Shown one piece after another: positions 57,339-64,000 of a stretch of DNA of 64,000 nt. Numbering within the stretch: position 1 is the stretch's first letter; every line of letters starts with the position of its first letter. A program made the position numbers and the translations under genes. The stretch comes from Bdellovibrionales bacterium CG10_big_fil_rev_8_21_14_0_10_45_34. Its GTDB lineage: Bacteria; Bdellovibrionota; Bdellovibrionia; Bdellovibrionales; 1-14-0-10-45-34. The DNA lies in contig PEZS01000001.1 in the NCBI GenBank assembly GCA_002778785.1, positions 87,552-151,551 on the forward strand, given 5' to 3'. The notes under the pieces are model-generated. The model ran no database searches. It was not told the DNA's origin and was given only the letters and a program-made list of their open reading frames with translations.

Positions 57339-58667
57339 ATGAATAGAACTGGGCCTTTAATTCGGGTTTTTATCTTTGCAGTTTTTTGCTCGGTGGCATT
57401 GGCTGAAGAACCACCGTCGCCTGCGGACTCTGACCCGCAGCCGATAGCTGTTGAAGAGGTCATTTCTGACAAGAAGATTCAACGTCGTCTAGCGGACATA
57501 CTTGCCGCTGTTGGTTCCTATGAGGAGGTGACAATCACGGTGGTCTCGGGCGTCGCTATTTTATCGGGTCTTGTAGAGGAAGAACGGCAGATCGAGTGGG
57601 CTAAAGACTTAGCTGGGCGCATGGATGGAGTAGTAGCTGTGCAGAATCAAATCACCAGCCGCCCAAAGGGGATATTAGACCTTGCACCCGCTCGTGAGGA
57701 GATTGAGGGATTCAGTGCGGCCTTCATGCGTCGCCTTCCGACCATTGTATTGTCTCTAACTGTGCTGGCGATTGCTATGCTGTTGTTCTTTCTGGCGTCT
57801 TTTGGATTCCGTCGAACGCTCTCGAAAAGAATTACTAGTCCGCTGCTGTTGAACGCAACAGCAAAAGTGCTTGCAGTGCCAGTATTCTTTTTAGGACTTT
57901 ATCTAGCTTTGAAAATTTCTGGCTTGGCAGGTTTGGCTTTCACAGTTTTGGGCGGTACGGGACTTTTGGGTCTCGCGCTAGGCTTGGGCCTAAAAAACAG
58001 CGTTGAAGACTACGTGGCAAGCATTCTTCTGAGTATCAAAAAACCTTTTCGTCCAAGTGATTGGGTCAGTATCGGCGAGTACGAAGGGATTGTTCAAAAG
58101 GTGACCTCGCGCTCGACTTTGATTATTGATTTCGCAGGCAATCACGTACTGATGCCAAACAGTTTGGTTTACAGGAGCACAATTTTAAACAGAACAGCGA
58201 ATGCGAAAATGCGTTGTGATTTCGTGTTTGGCCTCGATTTTTGTGATTCGATAGAGGCCGCACAAGAAGCTGTCTTGGAGTTATTGGCCGAGAGCCCGTT
58301 CGTGCTAAAGGATCCGGAACCCTGGGTTTTGGTAGATGAGCTAGGCGGTTCTGCGATCAACTTACGGGTTTACTACTGGCTCAATGTTCGTGAAGTCAGC
58401 ACTTTTAAGGTCACAAGCCATTTGCAGCTAGAGGTTAAGAATCGTCTTCTCGCAGAGGGCTTTCACTTTCCGGATGCGCAGAGAGAAATCGTATTTACCA
58501 ACCAGTTACCCATTAGACGCGATTCGACTCCGCAGAAAGGACCAGGCATCAAAGCGGTGCTGGGGGGTAAGGCCCCTCGCCTTGATGAAGTACGCGCAGA
58601 GGTTTCAGAACTCAATCGCCAGGCACGCGAGTCTGATTTGCCAGATCAAGGTGAGAATGTCCTCTGA
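57339..58667 (+). CDS. MscS-type mechanosensitive channel with N-terminal BON domain
   Basis: About 442 residues from ATG 57339. A signal peptide (LIRVFIFAVFCSVALA) is followed by a periplasmic BON domain (IQRRLADILAAVGSYEEVTI then TVVSGVAILSGLVEEE, GVVAVQNQI). Three membrane helices come next, the last being the glycine/alanine-rich pore helix (GGTGLLGLALGLGLKNSVED). The cytoplasmic beta domain has PFRPSDWVSIGEYEGIVQKV and HVLMPNSLVYRSTI. It opens under osmotic downshock. Earlier in-frame ATGs (57240, 57285) would bury the signal peptide and are less likely. Confidence 0.88.
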   Translation: MNRTGPLIRVFIFAVFCSVALAEEPPSPADSDPQPIAVEEVISDKKIQRRLADILAAVGSYEEVTITVVSGVAILSGLVEEERQIEWAKDLAGRMDGVVAVQNQITSRPKGILDLAPAREEIEGFSAAFMRRLPTIVLSLTVLAIAMLLFFLASFGFRRTLSKRITSPLLLNATAKVLAVPVFFLGLYLALKISGLAGLAFTVLGGTGLLGLALGLGLKNSVEDYVASILLSIKKPFRPSDWVSIGEYEGIVQKVTSRSTLIIDFAGNHVLMPNSLVYRSTILNRTANAKMRCDFVFGLDFCDSIEAAQEAVLELLAESPFVLKDPEPWVLVDELGGSAINLRVYYWLNVREVSTFKVTSHLQLEVKNRLLAEGFHFPDAQREIVFTNQLPIRRDSTPQKGPGIKAVLGGKAPRLDEVRAEVSELNRQARESDLPDQGENVL

Positions 58668-58719
58668 GCCAAGACATATACACGGCGAATATGACGGAAC
58701 TAAATTAAACAGTAGAAAG

Positions 58720-60219
58720 TTATGTTAACTGTTCGGTTGTTTCTAACAGATGAAGCGTTTGGTCTACAACTTCACGAATGCTAAATGGCTTCTCAAATAC
58801 AAGAGGCTTTCCAAGTTTCGCGATTTCAATTTTAATACCCGAGTCGACAAACCCTGAGATAAATACGAAGCGCGGTGAGGCCTTCGAAGCCAATCGAACT
58901 TTTTCAGCAAGCTCAATTCCGCTGAGGTGATCCATATGTATGTCGCAAATCACAGCATCATAGTCGAAGTGTTGAAGATGCGCCAATGCGACTTCGGGAT
59001 TGGTCTCAGTTTTCGCAACGTGACCTCGCCTTGCAATTTCCTCTTGAAAGAGCTCACCAATGCTCATTTCGTCATCTATAACAAAAATATCAAAATGCGT
59101 TTTTGCTTTTGATCGCTTAAGCGGAAGTCGCACTATGTACTGCATATTGGGAGTGTCGCTATCTAACAAAAGGTCGCCGCCGTTTAGCTGTAGAATCTCC
59201 TTCGAAACTTCTACTCCCACGCCGGCCTCGTTAGATTTTTCGTTGGAATCCGCAAAGATTTCTTCTCTGTTCGTTTTCTCGAGGTAGAGATTACTTTTAC
59301 TGCTATAGGAGATAATGAGATTCAAACATTCGTCGTTAATTTCTTTTGCAGAAATTTTAATCCATCGCTCTTCATGGCGTTCGAGAGCGTGGCAAGATTT
59401 CAGTAGGAGATTCACAATAGCCTGTGAGATCTCTACAGCCTCACACTCAACAAATATGTCACGATCAATCTCATGATATATCTCAATGTTGTTTTCTGAA
59501 ATAGAGTCCCTGCATTGCTCAACAGCTCTCGCGACGAGCTCAGAGAGGCTGGTGTTATGAAGTGGTCGGCGCGAAGAAAATGCGTGTCTTTCTCGAGCGC
59601 GGGCGCCTGCGGACTCAATCCGAGAAGTCATTTGTAGAATGCCATCAGCTCCTGAGGTAACCTTATCTCGGTTTACGATTTTTGCCTGAGCTGCTGTCTG
59701 GACGGCAATTGCATATCCCTGTATGGAAGAAAGTGGGTCATCGATTTCCTGTATTAGTTTGTTCGTGGCATAATTCAAAGCTGCGAGTCGAGACGTGGCG
59801 ACTTCTTGCCTCAGCTTTCGGCTAGCAAAGAGCATTTTTCGGCTACACTCGACTGAATAACGGATCGAACGCTCTAGAACCTGCGGGTAGTGGTTGTCTT
59901 TCACCAAATAGTCGCTGGCTCCGCACTCCATAACTAAACAGTCAAGAGAGAGGTTCTCTTCTTCAGCGATTACAATGACAGGTAGACTGGAGCTTCTTGC
60001 GCGCAAGTCTTTCAAAATATCTATGCAGCTTCTATTCAGCCATGAGGTACTTAAAAGCAGAATATCGCGTGGCAATCCATCTCCGCTAGCGAATGCAACG
60101 AGCTCCTCGAAAGACTTCAATTTAACGAGTTCGTAGTGTATGCCCTGTATAGAGTTTAAGGCCCGCTCAGTTATGTGTGCGCTCGCTTCGTCGTCAGCTA
60201 ACAGAGCTCTGTATTTCAT
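58720..60219 (-). CDS. Receiver - degenerate histidine kinase core - receiver protein
   Basis: About 499 residues. The first receiver-like domain has ALLADDEASAH, but the phospho-Asp site reads LLLSTSW (Ser for Asp). The middle region aligns with a kinase core (KLIQEIDDPLSSIQGYA, where HEINNPL is usual) and lacks the phospho-His. The ATPase N-box reads VNLLLKSCHAL and no DxGxG is visible, while GVGVEVSKEILQLNGGDL partly keeps G2. The C-terminal receiver is intact: VIDDE, CDIHM, FISGF and FEKPF. It is probably phosphorylated by another kinase, with the middle acting as a dimerisation scaffold. Confidence 0.8.
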   Translation of the reverse strand: MKYRALLADDEASAHITERALNSIQGIHYELVKLKSFEELVAFASGDGLPRDILLLSTSWLNRSCIDILKDLRARSSSLPVIVIAEEENLSLDCLVMECGASDYLVKDNHYPQVLERSIRYSVECSRKMLFASRKLRQEVATSRLAALNYATNKLIQEIDDPLSSIQGYAIAVQTAAQAKIVNRDKVTSGADGILQMTSRIESAGARARERHAFSSRRPLHNTSLSELVARAVEQCRDSISENNIEIYHEIDRDIFVECEAVEISQAIVNLLLKSCHALERHEERWIKISAKEINDECLNLIISYSSKSNLYLEKTNREEIFADSNEKSNEAGVGVEVSKEILQLNGGDLLLDSDTPNMQYIVRLPLKRSKAKTHFDIFVIDDEMSIGELFQEEIARRGHVAKTETNPEVALAHLQHFDYDAVICDIHMDHLSGIELAEKVRLASKASPRFVFISGFVDSGIKIEIAKLGKPLVFEKPFSIREVVDQTLHLLETTEQLT

Positions 60220-60441
60220 AATAGAAGCGGTCTCTGATTTTATCATGCGGCATTAGACTAACAGGTTTGAGAAAAAATCCAATTTGTTTAAATTGGGCTC
60301 GAAGGAATTGTGAAGGAATATCGCCATTGCTAAAAAGTTTTACAATTTTCGGCAAAATGGTTACGCCTTCAAGGTAGCGAACTCCCAGCCTAGGATATTC
60401 ATTCGGAGTGCATCCAAACCCTGAAAGTATAGCAACCTCGT

Positions 60442-61470
60442 CTATTTGGCCGCTAAGGGGTCAAAGTTAACCTTTATGATTGAATCTTGTGCGGGAATAT
60501 AGCTTCCGTGAAAAACTATGCTATTTGACTCCGAACTATACGACCAACCATTTAGTAGGTCTCTTGGAACTGGGGTGCCGTCTACCGCTACAACGATAGA
60601 TTCCTGTCGGGGCTCTCGACTTAAGTAAAACTGTGTAGAAAGTTCTGCAATGCGATTTTGAATCGCATTGAGCGTTGACGAAAAGTCATCGCATATAGAA
60701 CCCAAGATTCCGCCGGTTGCATCGATCATTTCTTTGTACCGGATACCGAGGTATCCGTACTCGTTGGCGCCAAGGCATGATTCATCAAATATCGCCATAG
60801 CGGATACACTAAACCTTCTTATCGACGGAGTGCTGCCGGTCAAGTCTGAGAGGAAAGAAACATATTGGCTTATGCTATGCAAATTGGGATTGTCGTATTC
60901 TGCTACCGCCTCCGAGGAGTCATGTGAAAAGTCGTCTTCATCACTGACAATAATGATGGCTAAAAAGGAGTTCTCGCGAACGAAACCACTATTGAGGTCA
61001 CTAGATAATGAGTAATGCATGCTCTGAAAGGCTCTTTCATCCCCAGAGCCCATAGCACCTTGTAGGACATTATCTTGAAAGATCTCAATGGCATTTTCGA
61101 ACAGAGGTGTAATTACGGAAACTGCGGGGCTTGTGGTACCGTCTTTACCCCGGAATCTTGCAGTGTCGGGATTACCCAGAAATGCACCTTTGTAGCTGTC
61201 AGTTGGCACAACTGCCAATTGAAAGTCGTACTTTTTCAATACAAACGATGAAATAAAAGACTTAAAGTTGTTCGCGAGGTTCTGTTGATCGTCTCCCATA
61301 GAACTTGAATTGTCGACAACCCATAAGATATCAAGTTTGTTTGAGACGGCTGTTGCTGACTGTCGAAACGTATTCTGCTCGGGAGCTAAAGCGTACTGTG
61401 CCCCAAACTTTGAACATGAAACCAACAAAGTGTTTAAGAGGATCAGCACCGAAAATCTGAGCCAGTTCAT
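60442..61470 (-). CDS. VWA-domain lipoprotein
   Basis: 342 residues. The N-terminus (LRFSVLILLNTLLVSCS) ends in a lipobox LVSC, so the mature protein should be lipid-anchored. The MIDAS motif DNSSSM in LDILWVVDNSSSMGDD opens a von Willebrand A domain. SDEDDFSHDSS and conserved Cys (ESCLGANEYG, SICDDF) follow. Such lipoproteins are common in Bdellovibrio-like bacteria and are suspected in adhesion or envelope complexes. It is a single gene. Confidence 0.85.
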   Translation of the reverse strand: MNWLRFSVLILLNTLLVSCSKFGAQYALAPEQNTFRQSATAVSNKLDILWVVDNSSSMGDDQQNLANNFKSFISSFVLKKYDFQLAVVPTDSYKGAFLGNPDTARFRGKDGTTSPAVSVITPLFENAIEIFQDNVLQGAMGSGDERAFQSMHYSLSSDLNSGFVRENSFLAIIIVSDEDDFSHDSSEAVAEYDNPNLHSISQYVSFLSDLTGSTPSIRRFSVSAMAIFDESCLGANEYGYLGIRYKEMIDATGGILGSICDDFSSTLNAIQNRIAELSTQFYLSREPRQESIVVAVDGTPVPRDLLNGWSYSSESNSIVFHGSYIPAQDSIIKVNFDPLAAK

Positions 61471-61897
61471 CGCTTAAGATCCAAATAATTTAGAAGTTTT
61501 ATTGAATGAACGTGCAAAAGTTTAGGCAGTACGTCACTCATCGACGTTTGGCGAGTAATCTTTAGAGGCAGTCTAAAATTGGGTCAGGACTTCTGATGTT
61601 AAAAGTTCCCGCAACAAGGCTCGTGTTGGAGCAACGATAATTAGTAGCATCTATTTTGCATAGCCGTCTCTATGAAGAAAAAGTGCCTGTCAACGGAGCT
61701 TACAGTTTTAAGCAACTTTACTGTGAAGCTCTTTGACACTTTTGGAATTGGGGCAAAAAAACCCATTCGGGTCTAGAGTCTGCCCCTTGCTTCAATTAGT
61801 ATGGCAGGCTTTTTGATGTTAAGTGGTCAGTTCACTCTCTATTTACGTTCTGACAGGCTGCCAACTCCGATGGCAGAAGAATCTGTGGTGGTAGTTA
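61471..61897. other. Intergenic region with no supported gene
   Basis: 427 bp between divergent genes. No frame longer than about 40 codons has a recognisable product. A nested inverted repeat (GGGGCA ... ACCC-ATTC-GGGT ... TGCCCC, 61750-61786) could fold into a bulged hairpin, but it matches no known RNA family. Promoters for the VWA lipoprotein and the phospholipase D gene must lie here. Confidence 0.6.
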
Positions 61898-64000
61898 ATG
61901 CATTTTGAATCAAAAATTAGACCCGGCAAGAACTGCTGGAAACAGGGCATGGCTACGCATGCAAAAATTCTTATAGACTGCGAAGCTTTTTACGAATCAC
62001 TGCATGAAGCAATCTGTCGTGCAAAGAAGAGCATTATTATTGTTGGCTGGGATATCGACAGGAGAGTGAGACTGATACGAGGTCGCAAAGAGTTCGAAAG
62101 CCCCTATCCTTCAGTTTTAGGTGAGTTGCTCGCTCACAAAGCTCGTGAGAATGCGAGCATGCTTATCTATCTGCTTAGGTGGGACTCTTCAATCATGTTT
62201 TCTTTTCAGCGGGAGATCGCAGCTCAACATTTGTGGGAGATCTCCACTCCGGAAAACGTTCACATTTGCGCAGACGACTGTATTCCTATTGGGGGTGCCC
62301 ACCACCAAAAGATCATCATTATTGACAATACACTAGCCTTCTCAGGTGGCGGCGATGTAGCAGCGGGTCGTTGGGATTCCCAAGAACACAAAATCATTGA
62401 GCCAGAGAGGCACGACGAGCGCGGCAACTACGGGCCGTTTCATGACGTTCAAATTATGCTAGAAGGGCCGATAGTCGGCGATTTGACAAAGATCGCCTGT
62501 GAACGCTGGGTGAGAGCCGCCGGTTACGAAATAAAGACGGACCAACTAAAACCAGATGAGCAGCAACATATCTCGATGGTCGACTTTTGTACTCCAGACT
62601 TTAAAGACGTGCCTGTAGCGATAGCAAGGACATCACCTGCTATCGGAGATGCGAAACGCATTGAAGAAATACTTCATATGTATCTCGATCTAATCACTTC
62701 TGCTGAAGAATTTTTGTACTTAGAAAACCAGTATTTGACCTCAAAGGACATTGCACGGCAGTTGAACCAGCAGCTGAGAAACAAGCGGAACCTCAGAGCA
62801 GCTATTGTCAGTTCGTTTGAGCCTGAGGGTATGCTCGAAGGTGAAGCTCTATGGACTGCGCGTATTGAGTTCGAAAGGATTCTCGAAGTTGGAATAAAAA
62901 AGGAACAAGTAATAATGTGTGCCCCCCTCTTTCACGTAAGTCGTGGGGAGAAGCCTTTCTATAAGCGGATTCACTCCAAAGTCATGGTAATTGATGACCA
63001 ATATTTGTGTGTGAACTCATCTAATATTACCAATCGTTCTCTTCAGCTAGATACGGAGTGTGACATAGTGCTGATTGCTGATAGCGATTCACACCGCATG
63101 GGTATTCGAAAAATTCGAAACGCCTTGATTGCAGAACACAGCGGAATCCCTGCCCAAAGAGTTCAGAAAATTATTGAGAACGGGCACCGTTTGAGAAGAC
63201 TCCTGAAAGCTAAACCATATGGACACTGGTCACTAGCAGTTCTAAAAGATCATCGCTATACCCATCAGAAGCTTGGGGGGTTCATGAATTTGATAGTAGA
63301 CCCTAAGAGGCCATTTTTGCCTAGAAGACTCATGAAACGGTTGTCCTCAAGTGGCATGCTGCGAAATCCTTCAAGGCGCAAACTAGCTATCTTTGCAGGG
63401 TCGTTTTTAGTTGTGTTGATTATTCTTTTGGTATCATTAAGTAATGCACAGTGGTTTTCAAACACGACACTTATTAGTTTTCTCGAGGGAGCCCGAGAAA
63501 TGCCAGCTTCCTTTCTTGTTGTATGCAGTCTCTACTTGATCGGAGGGCTTACTTTCTTTCCGATGACGATTCTTTCGTTAGCTACGACGGCCGTCTTTGG
63601 CGCTTTACGTGGGACCATCTACGCTATGGTGGGTGCCCTGCTGAGCGCGGCACTTCTTTTCGGTGTTGGTCATTACCTCGGATTGAGCAACATTCGAAAG
63701 TATTTTGGCGAACGCATCCGCAAGGCCACAATGAAACTAAAAAACAAAGGAGTGTTTGGGGTTGCCATGATTCGGCTTACGCCCATAGCGCCGTATAGCC
63801 TTGTAAATTTAGCGGCAGGAATAGTTTCGATCAAATTTGTGGATTTTATGTTGGGCAGCTTTATGGGCCTTTTGCCGGGATTAATCGCCAAAGGTTTGGT
63901 TGGAGATTCTCTTATGCAGGTGTTTATTAAACCCAACATTGAAGGAGTTGCGTACTTAATTTCTGGACTAGTTGTTTGGATTCTTTTAGTCGTTTTTGCG
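61898..64000 (+). CDS. Phospholipase D fused to a TVP38/DedA-type membrane domain (3' end outside window)
   Basis: 701 codons are open to the last base, without a stop. RPGKNCW and KKSIIIVGWDIDRRVRL begin the PLD fold. The two HKD motifs are HHQKIIIIDNTLAFSGGGD and HSKVMVIDDQYLCVNSSNIT, both complete. After residue ~490, a helix (LAIFAGSFLVVLIILLVSL) leads into a TVP38/SNARE-associated domain (GLTFFPMTILSLATTAVFGA, MIRLTPIAPYSLVNLAAG). It resembles PLD-TVP38 proteins that may remodel or transbilayer-move phospholipids. ATG at 61898 is chosen because RPGKNCW follows within 17 residues; ATG 61949 would remove it. Confidence 0.9.
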   Translation, partial: MHFESKIRPGKNCWKQGMATHAKILIDCEAFYESLHEAICRAKKSIIIVGWDIDRRVRLIRGRKEFESPYPSVLGELLAHKARENASMLIYLLRWDSSIMFSFQREIAAQHLWEISTPENVHICADDCIPIGGAHHQKIIIIDNTLAFSGGGDVAAGRWDSQEHKIIEPERHDERGNYGPFHDVQIMLEGPIVGDLTKIACERWVRAAGYEIKTDQLKPDEQQHISMVDFCTPDFKDVPVAIARTSPAIGDAKRIEEILHMYLDLITSAEEFLYLENQYLTSKDIARQLNQQLRNKRNLRAAIVSSFEPEGMLEGEALWTARIEFERILEVGIKKEQVIMCAPLFHVSRGEKPFYKRIHSKVMVIDDQYLCVNSSNITNRSLQLDTECDIVLIADSDSHRMGIRKIRNALIAEHSGIPAQRVQKIIENGHRLRRLLKAKPYGHWSLAVLKDHRYTHQKLGGFMNLIVDPKRPFLPRRLMKRLSSSGMLRNPSRRKLAIFAGSFLVVLIILLVSLSNAQWFSNTTLISFLEGAREMPASFLVVCSLYLIGGLTFFPMTILSLATTAVFGALRGTIYAMVGALLSAALLFGVGHYLGLSNIRKYFGERIRKATMKLKNKGVFGVAMIRLTPIAPYSLVNLAAGIVSIKFVDFMLGSFMGLLPGLIAKGLVGDSLMQVFIKPNIEGVAYLISGLVVWILLVVFA

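Noticed and set aside
61750-61786. Nested GC-rich inverted repeat as a structured RNA or riboswitch
   Set aside because: Stems are only 4-6 bp with large bulges and there is no match to a known RNA class.
63265-63939. Minus-strand frames near the right end
   Set aside because: They are antisense to the phospholipase D-TVP38 coding region, whose two HKD motifs make it clearly the real gene.

Overview
The window is a 64 kb piece of a bacterial chromosome of moderate GC (roughly 45-48 % by eye). It is gene-dense, with many TTG/GTG starts and 4-nt ATGA/GTGA overlaps. The gene content fits a predatory or ex-deltaproteobacterial lineage such as Bdellovibrionota: single-gene lipoproteins with von Willebrand domains, small outer-membrane beta-barrels, TetR-ABC1 kinase remnants, IS481 remnants, and a tRNA-maturation/Era/Der block. 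This placement is an inference from gene style, not proof.

Region 1 (0-14 kb) is mostly core genome. It holds a secreted thermonuclease, a tRNA-Met(CAU), a repeat-bearing GAF-like protein, and a co-directional block: cysteine desulfurase, mnmA, mtaB, rnc, era, der and an NSS-family Na+ symporter. These supply tRNA thiolation and methylthiolation, rRNA processing and ribosome-assembly GTPases. A patatin lipase and two outer-membrane proteins follow.

Region 2 (14-18.2 kb) is a rearrangement scar beside tRNA-Ala(GGC). It has a chimeric ORF (ABC1-kinase-like N-terminus, recombinase-like coiled-coil C-terminus), and a TetR C-terminal remnant abutting a 5'-truncated histidine kinase. Next comes an intact tetR with two matching operators and an AhpD-like/glutaredoxin pair.

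Region 3 (18.2-28.8 kb) is a minus-strand arsenic locus. It runs PiT phosphate/arsenate permease (frameshifted), ArsS, a polytopic His-motif membrane protein, ArsM, MTA phosphorylase-like enzyme, two arsenosugar-type glycosyltransferases, an uncharacterised secreted protein, ArsC, YceI. It ends in a bufferin-type RiPP cassette: two Cys-rich precursors, a DUF692/MNIO maturase and a DUF2063 partner. Together they suggest uptake, reduction, methylation, 5'-deoxyadenosyl transfer, adenine removal and glycosylation of arsenic, next to a metal-binding modified peptide system.

Region 4 (28.9-35.5 kb) holds stress and metal genes: AhpD-like proteins, a TVP38-MerA-like fusion, DUF547, a tandem YHS-like protein, and merR-merT-merP plus another AhpD-like gene with no merA directly attached.

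Region 5 (35.5-46.2 kb) is one long minus-strand operon of ten largely overlapping genes: GT-C glycosyltransferase, class III cyclase, rhodanese, SelD-N-like FAD oxidoreductase, CDP-alcohol phosphatidyltransferase, nucleoside hydrolase, YnjB-YnjC-YnjD-type ABC transporter, and a small-molecule kinase. It resembles an expanded ynjBCDEF cluster of unknown substrate and is the best candidate for an undescribed pathway. A TIGR04283-like glycosyltransferase is divergent from it.

Region 6 (47-64 kb) is accessory. It holds MarR; an ECF sigma/ZAS anti-sigma/DoxX group; a ~195-bp duplication flanking a flavodoxin-family gene; a TetR regulon with two identical operators; IS481 and other gene remnants; a histidine kinase; ExoD; a BON-MscS channel; a receiver protein with a degenerate kinase core; and a VWA lipoprotein. 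A phospholipase D-TVP38 fusion stays open to the last base of the window.
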